Origin: Flavobacterium nitrogenifigens
GTDB lineage: Bacteria; Bacteroidota; Bacteroidia; Flavobacteriales; Flavobacteriaceae
Length of the DNA stretch: 64,000 bases
Assembly (NCBI RefSeq): GCF_003254565.1
Contig: NZ_QJRI01000164.1
Span: 40,501 to 104,500, forward strand
Reading direction: 5' to 3'
Positions within the stretch are counted from its first letter, which is position 1. Each line of letters starts with the position of its first letter. The notes beneath the pieces were generated by a model that was not told the DNA's origin, ran no database searches, and worked only from the letters and a program-made list of their open reading frames with translations. The translations under genes and the position numbers were made by a program. Positions 24,606-32,875 of the stretch are shown in pieces.

Positions 24606-25217
24606 TTAAGCGTAAAAACGGTTTAAAATTTTCTTTGCATTGTCTGAAGCTACAATCAATCCGCCGCTCATCATGATAATGTCTTTGAGAACCAAGCGCC
24701 CTCCCACAGAAAGATACGGAAAACCAAACTCTGGTGTTGGAAAATCTCCGCCCAAATTTGGAACGTAAACTTCTGGCGTTGTGATTAAAAATGATAAGGT
24801 TACAAACGCCATTCCGAATGTCAGAAGTCCGCCCAAAAAGCCCATTTTAGGATACCAAATTCCTAAAAGAACCAACAAACCAATCGTAACAATAACAGTT
24901 CCTAATCCGTAAGAGAAAATATAAGTTCCATTGGCTTCATGCCATTTAATGTTTTTCTCAACAGTTTTACCTTCAACGTTTTTGTAAAGTGTGTAGGCTT
25001 TTACGGTTTTACCTTCATCATTCACAACTTGTTTATTAGCATCTTTATAAAAGAAACTCATAAACGGACTATTCGCAACAAGCGACACAATTCCGTCAGC
25101 TTCATATTTAAAGGCTTTTAATCCGCCAATCCAAGCCATTACAACAAATATGGCAATTCTTAAAAAGTGAATAAAGTTATTTTGTCCACTAGCAATAAAT
25201 CTTATAAATTTTTCCAT
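24606..25217 (-). CDS. DUF417/YkgB (RclC-like) inner-membrane protein
   Basis: I take the ATG at 25217 (MEKFIRFIASGQNNFIHFLR); the longer frame adds nine atypical residues. The 203-residue protein has about four transmembrane helices: IAIFVVMAWIGGLKAFKYEA, GLGTVIVTIGLLVLLGIWYP, GGLLTFGMAFVTLSFLITTP, and a C-terminal segment (LVLKDIIMMSGGLIVASD). KYEADGIVSLVANSPFMSFF and the final helix are hallmarks of the DUF417/YkgB family. E. coli RclC belongs to this family and is induced by the AraC-type regulator RclR under reactive chlorine stress. Here an AraC-family gene lies 79 nt upstream on the same strand, so a similar pairing is possible, but the same inducer is not shown. Confidence 0.88.
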   Translation of the reverse strand: MEKFIRFIASGQNNFIHFLRIAIFVVMAWIGGLKAFKYEADGIVSLVANSPFMSFFYKDANKQVVNDEGKTVKAYTLYKNVEGKTVEKNIKWHEANGTYIFSYGLGTVIVTIGLLVLLGIWYPKMGFLGGLLTFGMAFVTLSFLITTPEVYVPNLGGDFPTPEFGFPYLSVGGRLVLKDIIMMSGGLIVASDNAKKILNRFYA

Positions 25218-25296
25218 TTTGATTATGTTTTTAATACAGATCAAAATTACTTTATGCTTATCTGGATAAAAATGGACGTAAAGGAGTTTTCATGGA

Positions 25297-26109
25297 CTAT
25301 TTTGCCACGATAGAAATGCCAACTTCTTTTCTGAATTCTTTCGGCGAAATGCCTACGCTTTTCTTGAAATATCGGCTGAAATAAAATTCGTCTTCAAAAT
25401 TAAGATCGTCTGCGATTTCTTTTATAGTCTTCGTAGTCAAATGCAGCAGTTTCTTAGCTTCCAAAACAATGCGATCTTGAATAAGCTGAGAAGGCGATTT
25501 TCCGAAATGCTTTTTGATTCTTTTACTGAATGTATTCACACTCAAATTGTATTTAGAAGCATAAAAAGCGACTTCTTTTGCTTCTAGAAAATGCGTGTCT
25601 AATAAATGCTGAAACTTCAAGATATCAGCATTTCCAATAGATTCCTGAATCTTCGGTGGCATTTTCAGCTGTTTTTCTTTGCTGCTTAAAGCTAAAATAA
25701 CCTGCAAATACGATTTTAGAATTGAGTTATCATAATCAAGTTCTGAGTCTTCTACCCTTTTCATTCGTTCGATAATACTCGTGATTTCTTCGTAAATAAA
25801 ATCGGAAACTGTTACAAAAGGTTCGCTGTAAATATCATTGAATAAAATTCCGTTGCAAGCCACTTCTTTTTTATGGTATTCAATACAATAAAAATCCCCA
25901 TGAAAACTTAATGCGCTAATAAAAGCCGCTGTTGAACTTTTCCATTGCAATAACTGGTACGGCGTTAAAAACAAAAGACATTTTCCTTTACACTCGTAAT
26001 CAGTCAAATCAACAGAAAATGAAGCTTCTCCATCAAACATCAAAATGTTGTAATACGGTTCGTTGATTTCCTTTTGAAGAAAAGAAGATTGTTTCAGTTC
26101 GATTTTCAT
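25297..26109 (-). CDS. AraC-family transcriptional regulator
   Basis: The 270-residue regulator has a variable N-terminal cupin-like domain (residues 1-150, including YECKGKCLLFLTPYQLLQW and FYCIEYHKKEVACNG) and a C-terminal double HTH. The HTH contains LSVNTFSKRIKKHFGKSPSQ and DLNFEDEFYFSRYFKKSVGI followed by SPKEFRKE, the standard AraC signature. Four cysteines in the N-terminal domain could be redox sensors, which is inference. It is immediately upstream of, and on the same strand as, the DUF417 protein, resembling the rclR-rclC pairing. A strong terminator-like hairpin at 26153 separates it from the gene further upstream. Confidence 0.9.
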   Translation of the reverse strand: MKIELKQSSFLQKEINEPYYNILMFDGEASFSVDLTDYECKGKCLLFLTPYQLLQWKSSTAAFISALSFHGDFYCIEYHKKEVACNGILFNDIYSEPFVTVSDFIYEEITSIIERMKRVEDSELDYDNSILKSYLQVILALSSKEKQLKMPPKIQESIGNADILKFQHLLDTHFLEAKEVAFYASKYNLSVNTFSKRIKKHFGKSPSQLIQDRIVLEAKKLLHLTTKTIKEIADDLNFEDEFYFSRYFKKSVGISPKEFRKEVGISIVAK

Positions 26110-26152
26110 ATTACTAAATTAACGCAAAACGACCTATTGCACAATTTAAACC

Positions 26153-26194
26153 AAAAAAAATGCCCCAGAAAGTTAGCTTTTCTGGGAACATTTA
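26153..26194 (-). terminator. Terminator after the 26242-26796 gene
   Basis: Read on the minus strand: AAATGTTCCCAGAAAAGC, a short loop, then CTTTCTGGGGCATTT followed by a T run. It lies 47 nt after the stop at 26242 and before the AraC gene. Confidence 0.82.
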
Positions 26195-26241
26195 GGATTG
26201 AACAATTCTAATTATTCAAAGCTGGTTTCGTAATATATTTT

Positions 26242-26796
26242 CTAATTCATGAAACAAGAATGCATTGGAAGTTGGTACAATTCTTCAAAATCTACGCCAG
26301 CAAGATTTAGGCTTTTAAAAAATACTTTTATTTTATCTTTTGCCTGTTTATCCAATCCTGTATAAAATATTTCGTTGCCATTCTGCTTTTGGTTTATCAT
26401 AGAAAGCACTTCTGGATTAACTATATTAAGAACCCTTATAACATGAGATTCTGGCAATAGCGATGCAATTATTTCTGATGAAGATTTTGCATTTGGCCTC
26501 AAGCATTCTAAGCTAAAAATTGGATTGCTCTCGTGAATTATTATTTTTTCATTCATGTCTGGCAAGTCTGTTAGGAATAGTCCAACATCTTCACGCGGAA
26601 TAAATAATATCAAAATACTGGCTTTTGCAGCTTCGTTTCTGCTTACCAATTTTACATTTTCTCCCATTTTTCTAGCCAGATCCTGAAACTGACGATTTTC
26701 GCGTGTGGAACTTAATAATACCTGATGTCCAGCCTCTACTGCCCTATTCACAAAATTCATTGTAAAACTGCATAAACCAATTACTCCTATCCTCAT
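26242..26796 (-). CDS. Rossmann-fold NAD(P)-binding protein (F420/NADP-oxidoreductase-like)
   Basis: The 184-residue protein opens MRIGVIGLCSFTMNFVNRAV, a dinucleotide-binding beta-alpha-beta unit in which the usual GxGxxG/S is GVIGLCS. The next strand (HQVLLSSTRENRQ) carries Ser-Ser-Thr-Arg, a pattern seen in NADP-preferring enzymes of the NADPH-dependent F420 reductase / ProC-like superfamily. The remaining motifs (ASILILFIPREDV, KIIIHESNP, SHVIRVLNIVNPE) match the same fold. It is short, with only a brief C-terminal extension (SCFMN end), so it may lack a full catalytic domain. The substrate is unknown. It is divergent from the sensor kinase at 26926. Confidence 0.75.
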   Translation of the reverse strand: MRIGVIGLCSFTMNFVNRAVEAGHQVLLSSTRENRQFQDLARKMGENVKLVSRNEAAKASILILFIPREDVGLFLTDLPDMNEKIIIHESNPIFSLECLRPNAKSSSEIIASLLPESHVIRVLNIVNPEVLSMINQKQNGNEIFYTGLDKQAKDKIKVFFKSLNLAGVDFEELYQLPMHSCFMN

Positions 26797-26827
26797 CTGT
26801 TTTGAACTTTGTTGTTAACCTTTTAAA

Positions 26828-26835
26828 CAAATATA
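26828..26835 (-). promoter_or_regulatory. Candidate -7 promoter box on minus strand (TATATTTG)
   Basis: The minus-strand sequence TATATTTG fits TAnnTTTG. It lies 32 nt upstream of the start codon at 26796. Confidence 0.35.
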
Positions 26836-26880
26836 GCGTTACAAACCCTTATAGAGCCTATTCTGAATGTACCAATACAC

Positions 26881-26894
26881 CTACAACGTTGTAG
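26881..26894. promoter_or_regulatory. Candidate operator (CTACAACGTTGTAG)
   Basis: A perfect 14-bp palindrome, with a third half-site CTACAA at 26903-26908. It lies 31 nt before the start of the sensor kinase gene, in the gap between divergent genes. The binding protein is unknown. Confidence 0.5.
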
Positions 26895-26925
26895 ATTTAA
26901 AACTACAAACGGCAATTTCTAATTT

Positions 26926-29900
26926 ATGTTTTATAAGTTTGTATCCTATAAAATTAGTCAGATGTCTAAAATGACGGCTTTTGTTTCTTTTCGTTATGGT
27001 TGTTTTTTGCTGCTGCTCTTAACAACTAAAATGGTCTGCCAACAAAACTACAAGGCCAGATGGTACACTGCGGACAATAACGAACTGCAGCAGAATAGCA
27101 TAAAGGCAATCGTTCAGGGCAAACATAATTTTATATGGATGACGACTGAAAATGGTATTGTGCGTTATGACGGAAACAATTTTCTTGTTTTCAATTCATC
27201 CAACACTTCGCTAGAGCACAATCGTTTTACTGATATTTTCGGAAGTATAGAAAAAGACAGCCTTACAAGTTATAATGAAAGCAAAAAAGAACTTGTATTT
27301 ATTAGAAACGCCAAAGTTCAGATACTTAAAAAAAACGCTCCGAAATCTAGTTTAGTCCGAAACGGCAGACGCTTCTTTTTTCATGATGGTCTTCCTTCAA
27401 ACTACACCATTAATCAGCATGAGCCTTATTATATCAAACTATCTACTGGAAATATATTTTTTGTAGACAATGAGAAGGTTGAATTATGCGATTCGAGAAT
27501 GAAAAGCATTTCTAAAACAGCTTTTAAAAACGATAATGTTTTTAATTTCTTTGCGCTGAATAATTCTCTTTTTTACCTCGCTGATAATGGTGAATATCAT
27601 TGTTTCTCACAAAAAGGCAAATCGTTTGGAAAGCTGAATGTACTAGCGTCAGAAAACAACCGAAAGCTCTTTTGGAATATTACTACTGGACAGGTTTTTC
27701 TTTCTGTGAAAAATAAAATTTATCAGCTAAAAAACCAGAATGGCCTGTTAACGACTCAATTAATTGTTGAATACAAAGATTTTGAAACGAGCAATATTAT
27801 TTCGGTTTATTTCGATCAGAAAAATAAAAAACTATATTTAGGAAGCAGCACAAATGGATTATGCATTATTTCCTTTCCTGCTTTTAAATCTATAACCAAA
27901 AACATAAAAAGAGCCGAAGTTTATTATGCCGCACAAGCTTTCAGCGACAGCACGATTATCACTTCTGAAGGGTTGATTATTAACGACAAAAAGGTTATTG
28001 ACAGTATTCCTTTTCCTAAAAGTATCTTTTTGGAGGAACGTTTGAACATTGCCCTTGATGATGAAAAAAATATATGGATCAGCCGAAACCTAAATGTGCT
28101 TTGCTATCTAAAAAACTCGGGCTACAAAAAACATCTCACTTATCGTTTTGATCAAAATCCGAAAACAATTTTCAAAGACAATAGCAATACCATCTGGGTT
28201 TCTATGGGTATAGACGAATTTCATAAACCCAAATTGTATGCTATAAAAAATGGAACGCTAACGCTAAAAGCTGTTTTCAAAAAGAACATTAATTATATTG
28301 CTCAGCTTGAAAATACTCTTTATTTGGGTGGAGATCAGGGTTTATTTGAATATGATTTAAAAACCCAAAAACTACATTTTGAAAAAAATACTGAAAAATT
28401 AAAAATCAGAAGTATTTTTATTGACAGCCAGCAGAAAATTTGGCTTACCACATACGAAAAAAGCTTTTATCTCTACTCCGATCATACCTTATATTCTTTC
28501 CCAACAGACGAAGAAAATTCGCTTAATTCTTCGCACTGCATCATTGAAGACAAAAATGGCTTTTTTTGGATATCAACCAACAAAGGACTTTTTCAGGTTT
28601 CAAGAAGAGTGCTGCTCAACTATTCTAAAAATAAAAATACCATAATATACTACCACCAATACAATAAATCAAATGGTTTCCTGATCAACGAATTTAATGG
28701 CGGATGCCAACCATGCGGTAATCTTCTTAAAAATAACAATATTGCTTTTCCGTCCATGAATGGCATTGTATTCTTTAATCCAAATAAAGTCTCTCCTTTA
28801 TTACCCAGCAAAGATCTTTTTATTGACAGAGTAATTTTAGACCAAAAAACAATTGCCCCAAAAGATACTATTGTCTTAGAAAACAACTTTCAAAGAGTCA
28901 GTTTTTTGGTTTCTTATCCTTATTATGGTAATCCAAAAAACCTAACCATCGAAGCAAAAATGGACAAAATTGGCAGTGACCGCTGGGAAAGGCTGAGAGC
29001 TGATAAATCGATATCTTTTACTACGTTGCCACCGGGAACTTACAACCTTACCTTTAGGAGTCTTACTGGTTTTGATGCCAATTATGCCTATAAAACAGTA
29101 ATTCTTGTTGTGCCTGCAAAATTTTACCAGACCATCTGGTTTGCCATTCTTTGCTGTTTTCTAGCGGCTGGTTTTGTAATTTCACTTTGGTACATTCGCT
29201 TGTATTATCAAAGAATGAAAAGAATGCAACTAGAAGAAGTCATTGCAAAAAAGACAAAAAAATTGGCCTCTACCGTTAAAAAACTTGAAAGGGCAGAAAA
29301 CAATTTAAAGCAAGAAATTAAACAGCACGAAATGTTGGTTAAAAGCATGAGCCACGACATCAAAAGTCCGCTGAAATTCTTGTCTTCTTCTATAAAACAT
29401 CTTTTTGAAAACAGCACCATACAAGAAGACCCAAAACTCAAACAGCAATTAGGAACCTTACAGACATCAACATCTCAACTGTATGAGTATGTCGAAAATC
29501 TTATCAAATACTCTTCTATTTTTATTGAAGGAAAAAAACTGGAAGATGAATGTTATTCTTTATATGAACTCATCGAAGAAAGCATTCAGATTTTTGAAAA
29601 AATTGCAGAAGCCGAAAACAATACCATTATCAATAATGTCCCTACGGCCTTATTTGTAAAAACAAACAAAAAAGCGCTTTCCATCATTATTCATAATCTG
29701 ATTGATAATGCCATAAAAAATACCAAAAATGGAAGAATTGCACTTTTATGCACTACACAGAATAACATTCTTAACTTAAAAATTATTGATAACGGTAAAG
29801 GAATGAGCAAAGAGCTTATTGATTATTATCACAATTTTTATAAAAATCCGATTTCAAAAAATTATCATCTCGGACTTCACATGATTATTGAGCTTCTTAT

Positions 29901-29979
29901 CCTAATTGAAGGAAACATCAATATTATTAGCGACATTGATAAGGGAACTACAATTGAAATTATGGTTGAATACAATTAA
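26926..29979 (+). CDS. Two-component sensor kinase with beta-propeller sensor (Reg_prop/Y_Y_Y)
   Basis: The 1017-residue membrane kinase starts at 26926 or an internal ATG at 26962 or 26971, all leaving the exported N terminus FRYGCFLLLLLTTKMVC. Residues about 40-600 form two seven-bladed-propeller-like sets of repeats (NFIWMTTENGIVRYDGNNFL, NGFFWISTNKGLF). A Y_Y_Y-type Ig domain follows (about 655-715), then a TM helix (TIWFAILCCFLAAGFVISLW), a coiled coil, a HisKA domain with His810 (SMSHDIKSPLKF) and an ATPase domain (N-box NLIDNAIKNT, G1 IIDNGKGM). This is the front half of a hybrid two-component system but lacks the fused receiver and AraC domains. A separate LuxR-type regulator is encoded convergently at 29976, overlapping by 4 nt. 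Confidence 0.92.
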   Translation: MFYKFVSYKISQMSKMTAFVSFRYGCFLLLLLTTKMVCQQNYKARWYTADNNELQQNSIKAIVQGKHNFIWMTTENGIVRYDGNNFLVFNSSNTSLEHNRFTDIFGSIEKDSLTSYNESKKELVFIRNAKVQILKKNAPKSSLVRNGRRFFFHDGLPSNYTINQHEPYYIKLSTGNIFFVDNEKVELCDSRMKSISKTAFKNDNVFNFFALNNSLFYLADNGEYHCFSQKGKSFGKLNVLASENNRKLFWNITTGQVFLSVKNKIYQLKNQNGLLTTQLIVEYKDFETSNIISVYFDQKNKKLYLGSSTNGLCIISFPAFKSITKNIKRAEVYYAAQAFSDSTIITSEGLIINDKKVIDSIPFPKSIFLEERLNIALDDEKNIWISRNLNVLCYLKNSGYKKHLTYRFDQNPKTIFKDNSNTIWVSMGIDEFHKPKLYAIKNGTLTLKAVFKKNINYIAQLENTLYLGGDQGLFEYDLKTQKLHFEKNTEKLKIRSIFIDSQQKIWLTTYEKSFYLYSDHTLYSFPTDEENSLNSSHCIIEDKNGFFWISTNKGLFQVSRRVLLNYSKNKNTIIYYHQYNKSNGFLINEFNGGCQPCGNLLKNNNIAFPSMNGIVFFNPNKVSPLLPSKDLFIDRVILDQKTIAPKDTIVLENNFQRVSFLVSYPYYGNPKNLTIEAKMDKIGSDRWERLRADKSISFTTLPPGTYNLTFRSLTGFDANYAYKTVILVVPAKFYQTIWFAILCCFLAAGFVISLWYIRLYYQRMKRMQLEEVIAKKTKKLASTVKKLERAENNLKQEIKQHEMLVKSMSHDIKSPLKFLSSSIKHLFENSTIQEDPKLKQQLGTLQTSTSQLYEYVENLIKYSSIFIEGKKLEDECYSLYELIEESIQIFEKIAEAENNTIINNVPTALFVKTNKKALSIIIHNLIDNAIKNTKNGRIALLCTTQNNILNLKIIDNGKGMSKELIDYYHNFYKNPISKNYHLGLHMIIELLILIEGNINIISDIDKGTTIEIMVEYN

Positions 29980-30611
29980 CTTTTAAACGTTTTGTACAAA
30001 TTGATCAGCTCTACCAAGTTATTGACTTTTAGTTTCTCAAAAACTCTCGCTTTATACGTGCTCACGGTAGACATATGAATATTAAGCTGGTTTGAAATTT
30101 CTAAATTGCCATTTCCCTGAACCAATAAATCTGTAATTTGAAGTTCTCTTTTGGATAAACCTTCCAACGGATTTAAAGTTTTTTTGCTAGTCTGAGTATT
30201 TACCAATTTACTAACCAATTCAGAAGAAATATACGTTCCCGATTCGAAAATTGATGTAATGGCAAACATGATTTTTTCTTCGCTGCAGAGTTTATCTACA
30301 TAACCGTTGGCGCCAGAAGAAAGGTATTTTAAAGCATATTGTTCTTCTTCGTGGGCAGAGAAAACCAATATTTTTACATCGGGCTGAATCGCTCTGATGT
30401 CGGTTATCATATCGGTATTTTTTCCGCCTGGAATATTAATATCTAAAACCACTAAGTCAAAAGGAAGATTTTTTAAAAGTGTAATGGCTTCAAAGAAATT
30501 TTCGGCATTCGAAATGGCAACATCATCAAATTGTCTTTCCAAAATCATGGCAACTCCATTTCGCACCACCAAATGATCATCTACTATTAAAATCTTCTTT
30601 GTCATCTTCAT
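29976..30611 (-). CDS. LuxR/NarL-family response regulator
   Basis: I choose the ATG at 30611 (MKMTKKILIVDDH), which overlaps the preceding gene's stop as TAATG and implies coupled translation. The ORF can be opened further upstream inside the glycosyltransferase gene, which is less likely. The 211-residue protein has a receiver domain (Asp11, Asp12, phospho-acceptor Asp57 in LVVLDINIPG, ILVFSAHEEE) and a LuxR-type HTH (LSKRELQITDLLVQGNGNLE, STVSTYKARVFEKL). It is the last gene of the minus-strand operon 36517-29976. It also overlaps by 4 nt the convergent sensor kinase ending at 29979, a plausible partner, though operon position instead links it to polysaccharide genes. Confidence 0.92.
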   Translation of the reverse strand: MKMTKKILIVDDHLVVRNGVAMILERQFDDVAISNAENFFEAITLLKNLPFDLVVLDINIPGGKNTDMITDIRAIQPDVKILVFSAHEEEQYALKYLSSGANGYVDKLCSEEKIMFAITSIFESGTYISSELVSKLVNTQTSKKTLNPLEGLSKRELQITDLLVQGNGNLEISNQLNIHMSTVSTYKARVFEKLKVNNLVELINLYKTFKS

Positions 30612-32041
30612 TATTTCTTGGTAAATCCTTTTCTGGTCATTTCGCCCCATCCCTTGGCTCCCATCATTTTTTCTTTATACCCAACCAAAGCAGCATAAAC
30701 CGTAAGCGGATGAAAGTAAAACGGTTCAATAAAAGCCGCCATCAGCAATTTGAAAAAATCGGCTTGTTTTGGGTATTTATGATAGGTTTTTTCTTCGCTG
30801 TACAAAGCAATAACAGAAAAGAGCACTGCAAATGTATACACAAAAAGCAATAGCAAGAAGAAAAAATGCCAGTTTAAAAGACCGAATACTATAAATACTG
30901 CAGTGATGACCAAACCAATAAATTCTATTGCAGGCGCTAGAAATTCAAACAAAGTCCAATACGGCACACTCAGCATTCCTAACAATTTGTATTTAGGATT
31001 AAGAAACATTTTGCGGTGAATGCTTAAGGTTTCTATTGTTCCTCTCATCCAGCGAGAGCGCTGTTTTTTGAATATTTTAAAATCTTCTGGCGCTTCGGTC
31101 CAACAAAGCGGATCTGGAATATAGCTCACCGAATATGGCAGTTTATTATCCAGCATATAACGGCGCATTCTGACAATAAGTTCCATGTCTTCTCCAACCG
31201 TTTTGGTGCTGTAACCGCCAGAAAGTATGGCAATTTCTTTATCAAAAGCTCCAAAAGCACCGCTAATAAGCAATAATCCGTCCAGTTTTCCCCACGCCAT
31301 TCTACCTAAAAGAAATGCTCTTAAATATTCTAAAACCTGAATTCTCGATAGCATTACATCTGGAACATTTACTTCGACCAAACGTCCGTTTTTTATTATA
31401 CATTGGTTCGCAATTCGCACTACTCCACCAGTGGCAATAATACGTTTTCCATACGATTCTAAAAATGGTTTTGCGAGTTTTAAAAGCGAATCTTTATCTA
31501 AGATACAATCGACATCAATGCAAACCACATACGGATTCTGGGCAATATTAAGTCCTACATTTAAGGCGTCGGCTTTACCACCATTTTCTTTATCAACTAC
31601 AATCAGTTTTTTGAAAGCGGCATTTCTCGAAGTATAAATACCTCTGATTTTTTTGGTTTCAATTTTCGGATGAAATTCCAAATCAGTTAAAACCAAATCG
31701 TAGGTTTTAGTCAAGATTTCCATCGAATTGTCCTTGCTTCCATCATTGACTACAATAACCTGATAATTGTTATAATTCAGCGAAAGCAATGATTTTACAT
31801 TTTCTTCAATCGTAAGACCCTCATTATATGCGGGCGCAATAAGCGAAAGTTTTGGAGCAAACTCGCTAGTCAACAGCACATCGTAATCGACAAAACTGTT
31901 TCGTTTAAGGTATCTTCTAAGCTCTTTTGTAGAAATATAAGCCAATGCTAAATAAGAAGACATGATTAGTATGGCGTAACCAAGAATAAGGAGTATATAT
32001 ACATCCAAAAACCACGTTATTTCAGTATTAAAAAAAGTCAT
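30611..32041 (-). CDS. Processive family 2 glycosyltransferase (PgaC/HAS-like)
   Basis: The 476-residue inner-membrane polysaccharide synthase has one or two TM helices at the N terminus (VYILLILGYAILIMSSYLAL), a cytoplasmic GT-A domain, and about three C-terminal helices (LVITAVFIVFGLLNWHFFFL). Motifs: VVNDGSKDNS (first Asp), CIDVDCI (DxD), TVGEDMEL (acidic catalytic residue) and QRSRWMRG (QxxRW, processive synthases). These are shared with PgaC, cellulose and hyaluronan synthases. The sugar is probably GlcNAc- or glucose-type but cannot be fixed from sequence. The next gene downstream is the LuxR regulator; upstream are the HEAT-like and YaiO-like genes. It fits the synthase of a secreted or capsular polysaccharide. 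Confidence 0.93.
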   Translation of the reverse strand: MTFFNTEITWFLDVYILLILGYAILIMSSYLALAYISTKELRRYLKRNSFVDYDVLLTSEFAPKLSLIAPAYNEGLTIEENVKSLLSLNYNNYQVIVVNDGSKDNSMEILTKTYDLVLTDLEFHPKIETKKIRGIYTSRNAAFKKLIVVDKENGGKADALNVGLNIAQNPYVVCIDVDCILDKDSLLKLAKPFLESYGKRIIATGGVVRIANQCIIKNGRLVEVNVPDVMLSRIQVLEYLRAFLLGRMAWGKLDGLLLISGAFGAFDKEIAILSGGYSTKTVGEDMELIVRMRRYMLDNKLPYSVSYIPDPLCWTEAPEDFKIFKKQRSRWMRGTIETLSIHRKMFLNPKYKLLGMLSVPYWTLFEFLAPAIEFIGLVITAVFIVFGLLNWHFFFLLLLFVYTFAVLFSVIALYSEEKTYHKYPKQADFFKLLMAAFIEPFYFHPLTVYAALVGYKEKMMGAKGWGEMTRKGFTKK

Positions 32042-32052
32042 TTCTTGTTCAA

Positions 32053-32874
32053 TTATACTGTTAATGCCTGCAAAAGACTCTGTGCTTTGTATTTAATTAC
32101 AGTGTTTGAAGTATTCTCTGCCAAATGAACAACATGAGGAAGCTTCTGTGTTAGTTTAAGCTCTTTGATCAATTTTAAACCAAGTGCCACTACTGTCGTA
32201 TTTTGCGATTCTAATAAATGTTCTATTCCAACTGTATCACCAACATCGTGTTTTTTGAAAGCGCCAATAATATTCAGCTGCATCCAATCATCAATAGGAT
32301 CTGAATGTTCCACTAAATAGTTTACACTCTTCGTTCCTTCAAGTTTAATTGCCGCATTTAATGCCACAATCTTTAATGTTTTTTTTCTAGCTTTAGAATA
32401 AACAATAATGCGATCGAACGCTTCTTTTATATTAAACTCTGCCAGTTCGGTAATTCCTTTACATTTTACTTCCCATTTTAGGCTTTTAAGTTTTCTAAAT
32501 GAATCTTTAATCAATCCAGACTCTTTATAAAACTGTTCTAGTTTTTGAGCATATATACCTTCATAATTTTTGTGCAGATTGATAAGAGATTCGGTCAAAA
32601 CTTCCCTAAAAAAAGAAGTGTCAAAAAGGACTAAAAAGTTTTTGTCTTTTTTTACTTCGGCAAAAGAAACATCTTGAAAAATGACAGCCGACATAATTTT
32701 GTCTATCAAAGCACTGTATTCTCTACTAAGACGTTCTTTTTTGATTTTACCGTTTCTGCTAGCAACAATAATAAGATATAGAATAAGTGAGGCCGCTACA
32801 AACAGATAAATGGAGAAAGTAAGAAAAGGTACTTCCCACTGGCCGTTTTTATATAGTTCCCAGAATTCTCTCAT
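32053..32874 (-). CDS. Membrane-anchored HEAT-repeat-like protein
   Basis: The 273-residue protein has one N-terminal transmembrane helix (about residues 15-40, FLTFSIYLFVAASLILYLII) followed by a cytoplasmic helical domain. The last ~150 residues form HEAT-like helix pairs (ALNAAIKLEGTKSVNYLVEH, QLNIIGAFKKHDVGDTVGIE, HLAENTSNTVIKYKAQSLLQ). It lies 11 nt from the glycosyltransferase and 1 nt from the YaiO-like gene, so the three are co-expressed. Such proteins often scaffold or regulate membrane synthases. A role in assembling the polysaccharide synthase is inferred from the operon only. Confidence 0.8.
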   Translation of the reverse strand: MREFWELYKNGQWEVPFLTFSIYLFVAASLILYLIIVASRNGKIKKERLSREYSALIDKIMSAVIFQDVSFAEVKKDKNFLVLFDTSFFREVLTESLINLHKNYEGIYAQKLEQFYKESGLIKDSFRKLKSLKWEVKCKGITELAEFNIKEAFDRIIVYSKARKKTLKIVALNAAIKLEGTKSVNYLVEHSDPIDDWMQLNIIGAFKKHDVGDTVGIEHLLESQNTTVVALGLKLIKELKLTQKLPHVVHLAENTSNTVIKYKAQSLLQALTV

Positions 32875-32875
32875 T

